In this document: piece after piece, positions 25,217 to 33,594 of the stretch
Position numbering within the stretch: position 1 is the first letter of the stretch
How the letters are laid out: each line of letters starts with the position of its first letter
Source: Glycomyces harbinensis
GTDB lineage: Bacteria; Actinomycetota; Actinomycetes; Mycobacteriales; Micromonosporaceae
DNA length: 64,000 nucleotides
Direction: 5' to 3'
Assembly: GCF_900101745.1 (NCBI RefSeq)
Contig: NZ_FNAD01000018.1
Span: 79,906-143,905 of the forward strand
Notes under the pieces: model-generated
Database searches by the model: none
Told to the model about the DNA's origin: nothing
Seen by the model: only the letters and a program-made list of their open reading frames with translations
Position numbers and translations under genes: made by a program

Positions 25217-26239
25217 CTAAACGGCGGCCGTGCTCTCGCGGACGACGAGCCGGTGCGGGGCCACGACCTCCTCGGCCGGGGCCGAGGGGTCCTCGATCCG
25301 CGCGGCGATCCGGCGGACCGCCTCGCGGGCGATGAACGGCGTGTCGAGGGAGACCGTGCTCAGCGACGGCCGCGCGAACCGGCCCTCCTCGATGTCGTCG
25401 ATCCCCACGACCGCCACGTCCTCGGGCACGCTGAGCCCGGCGTCGAAGACCGCGCGCATGGCCCCGACCGCGAGCAGGTCCGAGAAGCAGAAGATCGCGT
25501 CCGGGCGCGGGGAGAGCGCCATGAGCGCCGTCGCCGCCTCGTACCCGTCGGTGCGGCTGTAGTGCGGCGCGGGGGTCGCGTACGACGCGGGCGCTTCGAG
25601 TCCCGCTTCCTCAAGGGCCGCTTCGTAGCCGGCGGTGCGCAGCAGCGGCGTCGAGTACTCCTCCAGCGGTTGCGCGCCGATCGCGGCGATGCGGGTCCGC
25701 CCGCTCGCCACCAGGTGCGCGACGGCGTCCCGCGCGGCCTGTACGTTGTCGATCGCCACGTGGTCGAACCGGCCGTCGAACTCGTGCTCCCCGAGCAGCA
25801 CCAGCGGCATGTGCTCGGAGCGGTGCATGTCAAGCAGTTCGGACTTGGTCACCAGCGGGCTGAAGAGGATCCCGTCGAACAGCATCGTGCGGTCGTCGCC
25901 CATGAGCAGGCGCCGCTCGCGCTCGTGGTCGTGGCCGGTCTGGTCGATCATGACGCGGTAACCGAACTCCGCGGCCGCGTCGATCACGTCCCGGGCGAGT
26001 TCGCTGAAGTACGGTACGTCGATCTCGGGCACCACGAGCGCGAGCATTCCGGTGCGCCCGGTGCGGAGGGTGCGCGCCACGGGGTTGGCCCGGTAGTCGA
26101 GCTCCTCGATGGCGCGCAGGACCTTCTGTCGCATGCGCTCGCTGACATGCTCGTAACCGCTCACCACGTTGGAGACGGTGCGGACGGAGACCTGCGCCAG
26201 TTCGGCGACGTCGCGGAGTGTTGCCGGCATACGGCCCAT
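25217..26239 (-). CDS. LacI-family transcriptional regulator
   Basis: 340 residues. The helix-turn-helix is ATLRDVAELAQVSVRTVSNV (from residue 6) with hinge helix NPVARTLRTGRTG. The rest is a periplasmic-binding-protein-like effector domain (LALVVPEIDVPYFSELARDV; FCFSDLLAVGAMRAVFDAGL). It should repress the flanking genes and release DNA on binding a sugar, probably an arabino-oligosaccharide or related inducer. It sits between its two targets, divergent from the binding-protein gene. ATG 26239 or the second ATG at 26230 may start it. Operator copy C lies eight bases upstream, so it is self-regulated. Confidence 0.9.
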   Translation of the reverse strand: MGRMPATLRDVAELAQVSVRTVSNVVSGYEHVSERMRQKVLRAIEELDYRANPVARTLRTGRTGMLALVVPEIDVPYFSELARDVIDAAAEFGYRVMIDQTGHDHERERRLLMGDDRTMLFDGILFSPLVTKSELLDMHRSEHMPLVLLGEHEFDGRFDHVAIDNVQAARDAVAHLVASGRTRIAAIGAQPLEEYSTPLLRTAGYEAALEEAGLEAPASYATPAPHYSRTDGYEAATALMALSPRPDAIFCFSDLLAVGAMRAVFDAGLSVPEDVAVVGIDDIEEGRFARPSLSTVSLDTPFIAREAVRRIAARIEDPSAPAEEVVAPHRLVVRESTAAV

Positions 26240-26246
26240 CCTACCG

Positions 26247-26263
26247 TTTGCAACGTCGGCAAA
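26247..26263. promoter_or_regulatory. LacI operator copy C (TTTGCAACGTCGGCAAA)
   Basis: Exact reverse complement of TTTGCCGACGTTGCAAA, so almost identical to copy B. It lies in the 70-base divergent region between the regulator and the ABC binding-protein gene. Confidence 0.75.
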
Positions 26264-26275
26264 GGGGTGCTAGAT

Positions 26276-26293
26276 TTTGCACACGTTGGCAAA
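26276..26293. promoter_or_regulatory. LacI operator copy D (TTTGCACACGTTGGCAAA)
   Basis: Fourth copy, with one additional central base (18 bases). It lies 17 bases before the binding-protein ATG and would block the start of the operon. Copies C and D are 29-30 bases apart centre to centre. Confidence 0.7.
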
Positions 26294-26309
26294 TCACAAG
26301 GGAGTGCCC

Positions 26310-27671
26310 ATGCAACGCCACCACCTCCGACGACGCGCACTGCTCGCGTCCGCAGGCCTCGCAGCCGCGGCCCCCGCCCTCGCGGCGTGCGGCCCCGACA
26401 TCACCGCAGGCGAGGACTCCGACGAGTCCCGCCTCCTCAAGGCGCCCGAAGGCGACAGCCCCGAAGGCGAGATCACCATCTGGGACCGCTCCGGGGACCT
26501 CTTCGAGGTCTTCGAAGGCGTCATCGCCGACTTCAACGCCGCCTATCCGGGCATCAAGGTCAACCACGTCGCCGTCGACATCGACGCGAAGCTCCAGAAC
26601 ACCCTCATCACCGCCACCGACGTGCCCGACGGCGTGTTCCTCGACGACGCCAAGATCGGCGGCTTCGCCGACTACCTGTGGGACCTCAGCGACGTACTCG
26701 CCCCTTACGCCGCTGACATCGCCCCGCAGAAGCTCGACGTCAACACCATCGACGGCGGCATCTTCGGGGTCCCCTTCGACCTCGACCCGGGCCTGCTGTT
26801 CTACAACGCGACCGCGCTCGAAGCGGCCGGCGTCGACGTCGAGGCCATCGAGACGTACGACGACCTCCTCGCCGCCGCCCGCGCCTACCAGGCCGCCGTC
26901 CCCGGCTCGGCCCCGATCCACCTGGAGCAGTCCCCGTTCCTCGGCCAGCTCCAACTGGAGATGTACGCGAACCAGCTCGGCACCTCGATCGCCGACGCCG
27001 ACGGGCAGCTGCGCCTCGACACGCCCGAATTCGAGCGCATCCTCACCTTCCTCGACACGGTCCGGCAGGAGGGCCTGGGCACTCGCGCCGAGTACCTGAC
27101 GCCCACCGACATCGCCGAACTCGACAACGGCAACCAGGTCTTCTACCCCTGGGCCATCTGGTTCAGCTTCGCACCGGAGCAGACCCTCACCGAGACCAGC
27201 GGCGACTGGCGCGCGACCCAACTGCCCTCCTGGGACGCCGGCGGCGCCCGCTCCGGCGCCATGGGCGGCTCCTCGTTCGTCCTCCCCAGGGACGGCGCGA
27301 ACGCCGACCTCGCCTGGCTGTTCTACGAGTTCCTCATGTTCGACCCGGCCGGGTACGCCGCCGTGTGGGGCCCCGGCGACGTCTACCCCGAGGGCCTGGC
27401 CACCTCCATCCCCAGCTACACGCCCGCGGCCGACCCCGCCGCGCCGCTGTACGGGGCGATCACCGCGCTCGGCGGCCAGGACCTGTGGGCCGTCGCCACC
27501 GAGGCCGGGGCCGAGATCCCCGGCGGCACGCCCACGCCCGCATGGTGGGCCGGCGCCGTCGACTACCTCGGCAACGACCTCCAGCGGATGCTCGACGGCG
27601 ACCTCACCCCCGGCGAGGTGCTCACCCAGTCCACCGACGCCATCCAGACGAACCTGGTCGACCGCCAATGA
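26310..27671 (+). CDS. Sugar ABC transporter substrate-binding lipoprotein (family 1)
   Basis: 453 residues. An RRRALLASAG signal with lipobox ALAAC (about residues 23-27) indicates a lipoprotein, possibly Tat-exported. The body is an extracellular solute-binding protein family 1 (MalE/UgpB-like): EITIWDRSGDLFEVFEGVIA, VPFDLDPGLLFYN, GGSSFVLPRDGANADLAWLF. It binds an oligosaccharide for import. GGGAG lies before ATG 26310; the frame extends eleven codons upstream but across operator D. The stop overlaps the next start (ATGA), so it is the first gene of a tight operon. Confidence 0.88.
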   Translation: MQRHHLRRRALLASAGLAAAAPALAACGPDITAGEDSDESRLLKAPEGDSPEGEITIWDRSGDLFEVFEGVIADFNAAYPGIKVNHVAVDIDAKLQNTLITATDVPDGVFLDDAKIGGFADYLWDLSDVLAPYAADIAPQKLDVNTIDGGIFGVPFDLDPGLLFYNATALEAAGVDVEAIETYDDLLAAARAYQAAVPGSAPIHLEQSPFLGQLQLEMYANQLGTSIADADGQLRLDTPEFERILTFLDTVRQEGLGTRAEYLTPTDIAELDNGNQVFYPWAIWFSFAPEQTLTETSGDWRATQLPSWDAGGARSGAMGGSSFVLPRDGANADLAWLFYEFLMFDPAGYAAVWGPGDVYPEGLATSIPSYTPAADPAAPLYGAITALGGQDLWAVATEAGAEIPGGTPTPAWWAGAVDYLGNDLQRMLDGDLTPGEVLTQSTDAIQTNLVDRQ

Positions 27672-28603
27672 CGACCCTCCCGGCCACCCGCTCCGCCGCC
27701 GACCGGGCGGCGGAGCCCCGGCGCGGGCGCCGCCACGGGGGCACGCGCCTGCGCCGCCGCCTCGCGCCGTACGTGTTCGTGGCGCCGTTCCTCGCCGTGT
27801 TCCTCGCGTTCAGCGTCTACCCGCTGTTCTTCACCGCCCGACTGAGCTTCACGAACTGGCGCGGCACCGGAGCCGCGGAGTGGGTCGGCTGGGACAACTA
27901 CACCTACCTGCTCTCGAGCCCCGCGTTCTGGGGCTCCCTGGGGAACTCCGCGGCGCTGTGGCTGCTCATCGTGCCGGTCCAGATCGTCCTCGGCATCCTC
28001 GTGGCCGTGCTGCTCAACAACGCGAAGCTGAAGCTCCGGGGCCTGTACCGCGTCGCCTTCATCGTCCCGTTCGTGACGCCGCTCGTGGCCGTCGCCCAGA
28101 TCTGGGTCGTGCTCTTCGACGGCCGGTACGGCGCCGTCAACGCGTTCCTCGGCCTCTTCGGCATCCCCGAGATCGGCTGGCTGACCACCAGCGCCTGGGC
28201 CAAGCCCACGCTCGCGCTGCTGTTCCTGTGGAAGACCACCGGGTTCATCGTGATCATCCTGCTGTCCGGGCTCCAGTCCATCAACGGCGCGATCTACGAG
28301 GCGGCCGAACTCGACGGCGCCTCCAAGTTCCGTCAACTGTGGAGCATCACGGTGCCGCTCCTGCGGCGCACCGTCATGTTCGCCGTGGTCCTCCAGACCC
28401 TCGCGGTCTTCCAGATGTTCGCCGAGCCGTTCGTGGTCACCCAGGGCGGCCCGTACAACTCCACGACCACCGCGGGCTACTACCTCTACAACCACATCAC
28501 CCGGGCCGACCTCGGCACCGGCGCCGCGAACTCGTTCCTGCTGGTCGTCCTCGTGATGGCCCTCTCGCTCGGGTTCGTCCGCCTCCTGCGAGCGAAGGAC
28601 TGA
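27668..28603 (+). CDS. Sugar ABC transporter permease 1 (MalF-like)
   Basis: 311 residues with six membrane helices. YVFVAPFLAVFLAFSVYPLF opens the first helix, and EAAELDGASKFRQLWSITVPLL is the EAA loop that contacts the ATPase. It overlaps the binding-protein stop by four bases. No ATPase gene is present in the cluster; like many actinobacterial CUT1 importers it probably uses a shared MsiK-type ATPase encoded elsewhere. Confidence 0.9.
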   Translation: MTTLPATRSAADRAAEPRRGRRHGGTRLRRRLAPYVFVAPFLAVFLAFSVYPLFFTARLSFTNWRGTGAAEWVGWDNYTYLLSSPAFWGSLGNSAALWLLIVPVQIVLGILVAVLLNNAKLKLRGLYRVAFIVPFVTPLVAVAQIWVVLFDGRYGAVNAFLGLFGIPEIGWLTTSAWAKPTLALLFLWKTTGFIVIILLSGLQSINGAIYEAAELDGASKFRQLWSITVPLLRRTVMFAVVLQTLAVFQMFAEPFVVTQGGPYNSTTTAGYYLYNHITRADLGTGAANSFLLVVLVMALSLGFVRLLRAKD

Positions 28604-28605
28604 CG

Positions 28606-29472
28606 ATGACCTCCACCAACGCCGTCCGCCGCGAGCGCCCGCGCATCGGCTCGCACGTGTTCCTCATGCTCCTGCTCGTCGCGTTCCTCGCGCCCGTGGC
28701 ATGGGCGCTGCTGTCGGCCTTCAAGCCCGCGAACGACATCATCCGCTCGCCCTTGACGTTCGATCCGACCGCGTTCACGCTCGACAACTACACGGCCATG
28801 TTCCAGGACGTCCCCATCGGACAGGGGTTCGTCAACACCGCGATCGTGCTGCTGTTCAAGGGCGCCATCACGATGTTCTTCGCGCCCCTGGCGGCGTTCG
28901 CCTTCGCGAAGTATCGCTTCTGGGGCCAGAACCTCGCCTTCGGCGCCGTGCTCATCACGCTGATGCTGCCCACGATCGTGCTGATCATTCCGCTGCTGCT
29001 GGAGATGAAGACGCTCGGCTGGGTCAACACGTACCAGGCGCTCGTCCTGCCCGGCGCGGTCGACGCGTTCGCGATCTTCTGGATGCGCCAGGTCATCAGC
29101 GCGGTGCCGGACGAACTGCTCGACGCCGCCCGCGTCGACGGCTGCGGCGAGTTCGCCATCTTCTGGCGCGTCGTCGTGCCCGTCATCCGCCCGGGCCTGG
29201 CCGGGCTCGGCGTGCTGACCGTCATGAACATCTACAACGACTTCGTCTGGCCCGTCGTGGTCGCGAGCTCCGAGCGCATGGCGACCCTCCAGGTCGTGCT
29301 CTCCACGCTCGCGCAGAACATCACCGGCAACCGGATCGGCGCCGACTACGCCACCGTCACCGGCGAACTCCTCGCGGCGAGCTCCGTCGCACTCATTCCG
29401 CTGCTGGTGCTCTTCATCCTGCTCCAGCGGCATTTCATCAACGGCATCCTCGCCGGCAGCGTGAAGGGCTGA
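28606..29472 (+). CDS. Sugar ABC transporter permease 2 (MalG-like)
   Basis: 288 residues, six helices, MalG type. VFLMLLLVAFLAPVAWALLSAFKP begins it, the EAA-type loop is DELLDAARVDGCGEFAIFWRVVVP, and the C-terminus RHFINGILAGSVKG is characteristic of the family. It starts two bases after the first permease stop. It forms the channel heterodimer with the preceding gene. Confidence 0.9.
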   Translation: MTSTNAVRRERPRIGSHVFLMLLLVAFLAPVAWALLSAFKPANDIIRSPLTFDPTAFTLDNYTAMFQDVPIGQGFVNTAIVLLFKGAITMFFAPLAAFAFAKYRFWGQNLAFGAVLITLMLPTIVLIIPLLLEMKTLGWVNTYQALVLPGAVDAFAIFWMRQVISAVPDELLDAARVDGCGEFAIFWRVVVPVIRPGLAGLGVLTVMNIYNDFVWPVVVASSERMATLQVVLSTLAQNITGNRIGADYATVTGELLAASSVALIPLLVLFILLQRHFINGILAGSVKG

Positions 29473-29475
29473 CGC

Positions 29476-31542
29476 ATGACACCGAACCCGTTCCCGATCC
29501 CCCGCCCCGAGTACCCCAGACCCGACCGCGACCGGTCCGCGCGCTGGCGCAACCTCAACGGCGTCTGGGACTTCGCGGCCGAGGGCTACGACGGGACGAT
29601 CACGGTCCCGTTCGCCTGGGAGAGCGAGGCGTCGGGCGTGCACCGGACCTGGATGGAACGGGGCGTCTACCGGCGCACCGTGACCGCGCCGTCCGATTGG
29701 GACGGGTCACGGGTCGTGCTGTCCTTCGGCGCGGTGCACCACCACGCGGTGGTGAGCGTCGACGGCGTCGTGGTCGGCGAGCACACGGGCGGGTACGAGT
29801 CCTTCGAGATCGACGTGACCGGAGCCCTGGCGCCCGGCGTCGAAGCGGTGCTGGAGGTGGCGGTGACCGCTCCGGCCGACAAGCGCGCGATCCCGCACGG
29901 CAAGCAGCGGTCGATCCCGCGCGACGACTACGACGGGGTCTCGTTCACGCCGACCTCGGGGATCTGGCAGACCGTGTGGCTGGAGGCCCGGGGGCGCACG
30001 TACGCGCGCTCGGTGGTCCTGCGCGGCGACAGCCTCACCGGGATCGACGTGACCGTGGCACTCGCGGGCGACGCCCCCGCCGGGCACGCCGTGACCGCGA
30101 CGGTCGCGGGCCGGACGGTGTCGCTCACCGCCGACGGCTCCGGCACCGCCAAGGGCCGCATCGAACTCGACGATCCTCGACTGTGGACACCGGCGGACCC
30201 GCACCTCTACGAGGTCGAGATCCGCACCGGCGACGACCGCGTCATCGCCGCGACCGGGCTGCGCCGCTTCGAGGCCCGCGGCGAGGAGCTGTACCTCAAC
30301 GGCGACCGCGTCTACCTGCGCGGCGTGCTCGACCAGGGCTACTGGCCCGACACCGGACTGACCGCGCCCGACGCCGACTCGCTGCTGCGCGAGCTCGAAC
30401 TCGCGCGCGGCCTCGGATACAACCTGGTGCGCAAGCACCTCAAGTTTGAAGAGCCCCTGTGGCTCCACGAGGCCGACCGCACCGGGATGCTCGTGTGGGC
30501 CGAGCCGGCGTGCCCGAGCCGCTTCTCGCCCGAGGCCGCGGCCGCGTTCGAGGCGCAGCTGCCGGCGATGGTCGAGCGCGACGGGAACCACCCGAGCATC
30601 GTGATCTGGGGGCTCTACAACGAGGAATGGGGCCTGGACTGGGACATCCCCGGGAGCCCGGCCCGCGCCGAGGCCGCCGTCCGCGCGTACGAGCGGCTGC
30701 GCGAACTCGACGACACGCGACCGATCGTGGAGAACTCCGGCTGGTCCCATGTGCGCACCGACCTGGTCGACTGGCACTACTACGAACCGGACCTGGGCGA
30801 GTGGAAGGACGCCGTCGCGCGCCTGGCCTCGGGGGAGCAGGACGCGTTCGCGGTGCGGCTCGGCCCGGACTTCACCGTGGACAAGTCGTTCTACGGCTCG
30901 CCCGACGTGCCCCGCCGGGGACTGCCGATCGTCAACAGCGAGTACGGCGAAGGCTTCACGAGCCTCGAACGCGCCTGGCACCTGCGCTGGGAGACACAGG
31001 AACTGCGCCGCCACGACCGCTTCGCCGGCTACGTGTACACCGAGTTCGCGGACGTGGAGCACGAGGCCGCGGGGCTGCTCGACATCGACCGCCGCGCCAA
31101 GGACTGGGGCGGGTGCGTGCCCGCCGACGTGAACGCCGAGACGGTGCTGGTCCTCGACATGGTCCCGGCCGCGGCCGGTGCCGACATCACCCCGCCGGAC
31201 TCGCCGTTCCGACTCGACGTCCATGTGTCCCATCACGGCGGGACCGAAGTCAGCGGGACGGTCCACGCCGCGTGGACCGCGCCCGGCACACCGACCGCCA
31301 CGGTCGCCGCACCGGTGGCGAGCAGCGAGCCGGTGAAGGCCGAGCCGTTCCAGCTCTCGCCCGCCGCGACCCTTGCCGTCCCCGCGGTCGACGGTCCGGC
31401 CCGACTGCTGATCTGGCTGGCGGACAACGAGAACCGCACGATCGCCCGCGCGTTCCTCGACGCCGCCGAGATCGAGCCCCCGAACCGCCGGGGCGCCCGC
31501 CCCGGCGAGTTCGAAGGCGCCCCGATCCCGGGCATCGCCTGA
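29476..31542 (+). CDS. Cytosolic glycoside hydrolase family 2 enzyme
   Basis: 688 residues, no signal peptide. A sugar-binding jelly-roll domain (about 20-175), an immunoglobulin-like domain (about 176-268) and a TIM barrel (from about 270) follow GH2 order. The acid/base is E383 in GLYNEEW and the nucleophile E489 in NSEYGEG. GH2 includes beta-galactosidases, beta-glucuronidases, beta-mannosidases and some arabinosidases, and the motifs do not settle which. The gene begins three bases after the permease, so it probably cleaves the imported oligosaccharide inside the cell. It is the last gene of the LacI-controlled operon and is followed by a terminator. Confidence 0.85.
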   Translation: MTPNPFPIPRPEYPRPDRDRSARWRNLNGVWDFAAEGYDGTITVPFAWESEASGVHRTWMERGVYRRTVTAPSDWDGSRVVLSFGAVHHHAVVSVDGVVVGEHTGGYESFEIDVTGALAPGVEAVLEVAVTAPADKRAIPHGKQRSIPRDDYDGVSFTPTSGIWQTVWLEARGRTYARSVVLRGDSLTGIDVTVALAGDAPAGHAVTATVAGRTVSLTADGSGTAKGRIELDDPRLWTPADPHLYEVEIRTGDDRVIAATGLRRFEARGEELYLNGDRVYLRGVLDQGYWPDTGLTAPDADSLLRELELARGLGYNLVRKHLKFEEPLWLHEADRTGMLVWAEPACPSRFSPEAAAAFEAQLPAMVERDGNHPSIVIWGLYNEEWGLDWDIPGSPARAEAAVRAYERLRELDDTRPIVENSGWSHVRTDLVDWHYYEPDLGEWKDAVARLASGEQDAFAVRLGPDFTVDKSFYGSPDVPRRGLPIVNSEYGEGFTSLERAWHLRWETQELRRHDRFAGYVYTEFADVEHEAAGLLDIDRRAKDWGGCVPADVNAETVLVLDMVPAAAGADITPPDSPFRLDVHVSHHGGTEVSGTVHAAWTAPGTPTATVAAPVASSEPVKAEPFQLSPAATLAVPAVDGPARLLIWLADNENRTIARAFLDAAEIEPPNRRGARPGEFEGAPIPGIA

Positions 31543-31548
31543 CGGAGG

Positions 31549-31576
31549 ACGGGCCCGGTCCCCTGACCGGGCCCGT
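31549..31576 (+). terminator. Hairpin ending the LacI-regulated ABC/GH2 operon
   Basis: ACGGGCCCGGTC (31549-31560), CCCT loop, GACCGGGCCCGT (31565-31576), followed by TTCTCC. Perfect 12-base arms, six bases after the GH2 stop. Confidence 0.7.
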
Positions 31577-31619
31577 TCTCCGTACCGGACCCGCCGCCCG
31601 ACACCGGGCGGCGCACGGC

Positions 31620-32300
31620 CTAGGCCGAGCGCGGCTCCGGCAGCTTCTGCGGCTGGAGCCGCACCACCGCGGCGATCCACGCGGCGCAGGCGCACAGCAG
31701 CGCGACGACCGCGAAGTGCGCCAGCCCGTCCCGCAGGTGGTCCGATCCGACCGGGTCGACCGCGTACCCGGTCAGTTCCCGCGTCGACCACAGCGGCAGC
31801 GCTTTGGCAAGCGCCCCTTCGGGATCGGCGATCATCTGCGTGGCCATGACCGCCAGCAGCGCGAGCGCGCCCTCCAGCTCGCGGGGCAGCACCAGGCTCA
31901 CCACCGCCCCGAGCGGCGCCGCGATGAGCACGGTCGTGCCCAGCAGCAGCCCCACCGCCCACAGCCGGTTCACGTCCTGCGTCGCGGCCACCAGTCCGAA
32001 GTAGCCCGCCGCGAGCGCCAGGCCCATGCCGACGAGTGCGAGCTGCCTGCCGAGCAGGAGCGCCGTCGGGGAGGCCCCGACCACGGCCAGGCGCCGGTCC
32101 AGGTGGCGGGCGCCCACATGCGAGAACAGCGCCAGCGTCGCCACCGCCCAGCCCACGCCGAGGGCCAGGAACCGGATGGCCTGGCCCTGCATGTCGCTCC
32201 GCGCGGCGTAGAACGCCAGCGGCAGCACGATGACCAGGATCAGCGCGGCGCGCCGGCGCCCGGTCTCCCGCAGACTCGTCCCCGCGATCGTCCAGAGCAT
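31620..32300 (-). CDS. ABC exporter membrane subunit
   Basis: 226 residues with about six hydrophobic helices and no recognised motif beyond ABC-2-type permease character. It overlaps the stop of the ATPase gene by one base (TGATG) and must be its membrane partner. The substrate is unknown. Together with the ATPase and PadR regulator it forms a three-gene operon in which each gene overlaps the next. Confidence 0.75.
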   Translation of the reverse strand: MLWTIAGTSLRETGRRRAALILVIVLPLAFYAARSDMQGQAIRFLALGVGWAVATLALFSHVGARHLDRRLAVVGASPTALLLGRQLALVGMGLALAAGYFGLVAATQDVNRLWAVGLLLGTTVLIAAPLGAVVSLVLPRELEGALALLAVMATQMIADPEGALAKALPLWSTRELTGYAVDPVGSDHLRDGLAHFAVVALLCACAAWIAAVVRLQPQKLPEPRSA

Positions 32301-33121
32301 CAGCGGTCCTCCGTTCCCTTGAGTTCGAGCACATGGTCGACGCGGTCGAGGTCGTGCAGCAGATGCGTCACGACCAGCACGCCCGCGCCCGCGTCGCGCC
32401 AGGCGTAGACCTGCGTCCACAGGTCCAGATAGGAGTCCTGGTCGAAGCCCTGGTACGGCTCGTCGAGGAGGATCAGCTCGGGCCGGTTGAGCTCGCCCAG
32501 AACGACGTTGAGCTTCTGCTGGGTGCCGCCCGACAACCGCGCCGCGACGGCCCCGGCGCGCGGGCGCCAGCCCAGGCCCGCCGCGAGGTGGGTCCCGGTC
32601 GCGACGGCCCGCCTGGAGCCCATGCCGTGCACCGCGCCGAAGAGCCGGAAGTGCTCCTCGGGAGTGAGATAGGGCGCCACGCCGTGCTGCTGGGGCGCGT
32701 AGCCGATGCTCGCCGCGCGCTCCACGAGGCCGGAGGTCGCCTTGGCGGCGCCGGCGCAGATGTCGAGCAGCGTGGACTTCCCCGATCCGTTCGCGCCCAC
32801 GACGGCCGCGACCTCGCCCGCCCGCAGCGTCAGGTCGACGCCTCGCAGCACCTCGCGGCGCCGGTACCGCTTGACCACCTTGGTCAAACGCAGGACCACC
32901 GGTCCGCGGGTCCTCGTCAGCGCCGCGAGCGGAGCGGGCCGGGCGGCTCTGGCCATCCCGGCCGCGTACGCCGCGGCCGGGCCGAACAGCTCGGCCGGGT
33001 CGACGCCCGCGGCCCGCGCCTCGTCGCGGCTGTCCTCGGCCAGGCGCCGCGCCTCGCCGGGGGCCACGCCGCGCTCGACGAGCAGGCGGGCGAGGGACTC
33101 GTGCCACCGGGCGCCGCTCAT
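32300..33121 (-). CDS. ABC exporter ATPase
   Basis: 273 residues. An unusual ~65-residue N-terminal extension (MSGARWHESLARLLVERGVA onward, helical) precedes the ATPase domain. The domain holds Walker A GANGSGKST, signature LSGGTQQK, Walker B LILLDEP and switch His in VVTHLLHDL. The extension resembles a small regulatory or docking helix bundle. ATG 33121 overlaps the PadR stop (ATGA). It probably exports a drug, lipid or peptide with the downstream permease. Confidence 0.85.
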   Translation of the reverse strand: MSGARWHESLARLLVERGVAPGEARRLAEDSRDEARAAGVDPAELFGPAAAYAAGMARAARPAPLAALTRTRGPVVLRLTKVVKRYRRREVLRGVDLTLRAGEVAAVVGANGSGKSTLLDICAGAAKATSGLVERAASIGYAPQQHGVAPYLTPEEHFRLFGAVHGMGSRRAVATGTHLAAGLGWRPRAGAVAARLSGGTQQKLNVVLGELNRPELILLDEPYQGFDQDSYLDLWTQVYAWRDAGAGVLVVTHLLHDLDRVDHVLELKGTEDR

Positions 33122-33456
33122 GACTCCTCCACCGCGGTCGCCGCGCGCGAGGCCATGCGGTCCATGACGTCGCGGAACTCCCGCCACACCGCGACCCGCT
33201 CGGCCGCGGCGTCCCTTCCCTCACCGGTCAGTTCGTAGTACTTGCGGCGCGGACCCACGTCCGAGGCCGCCCAGTCGGCGCGCACCAGCCCCTGCTTCTC
33301 CAGGCGCAGGAGCGAGGGGTAGAGGGTGCCGCCGGGGATGTCCCCGAAGCCGGAGCCCGCCAGGCGCTGCGTCAGCCCGACGCCGTAATCACGGCGTTCG
33401 AGCAGCAGGCAGAGCAGGCACAGGTCGAGGAAGCCGTGCAGCCATTGCTGTCTCAT
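33118..33456 (-). CDS. PadR-family transcriptional regulator
   Basis: 112 residues. MRQQWLHGFLDLCLLCLLLE begins the winged helix, and GTLYPSLLRLEKQGLV with GPRRKYYELTGEGRD carry the recognition helix and wing of PadR proteins. A short C-terminal helix serves dimerisation. ATG 33456 matches the usual family start and has GGAA before it; GTG 33468 is an alternative. It heads the ABC exporter operon and probably represses it, through the TGACTA/TAGTCA repeat upstream. Confidence 0.88.
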   Translation of the reverse strand: MRQQWLHGFLDLCLLCLLLERRDYGVGLTQRLAGSGFGDIPGGTLYPSLLRLEKQGLVRADWAASDVGPRRKYYELTGEGRDAAAERVAVWREFRDVMDRMASRAATAVEES

Positions 33457-33483
33457 CGTTTCCAACACGGTAGAAAGGCTAAC

Positions 33484-33503
33484 TGACTAGCGGTACATAG
33501 TCA
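33484..33503. promoter_or_regulatory. Probable PadR operator
   Basis: TGACTA (33484-33489) and TAGTCA (33498-33503) form a perfect inverted repeat with an eight-base spacer. It lies 28 bases upstream of the PadR start. Six-base arms with N8 resemble known PadR sites (ATGT-N8-ACAT). Confidence 0.5.
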
Positions 33504-33594
33504 AACTGCCTACTGCGGGCGCGGTCGCCCGCTCCGGCCGTTGATGTCGATCCATGGCCAGCCACGAGGCGACATCACTGGTTTGATTGGCGGC

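Noticed and set aside
28486..29643. Large minus-strand frames opposite the ABC permeases and GH2 gene
   Set aside because: Asp/Glu/His/Arg/Gly-rich shadow translations with no domains, opposite clear permease and GH2 sequence.
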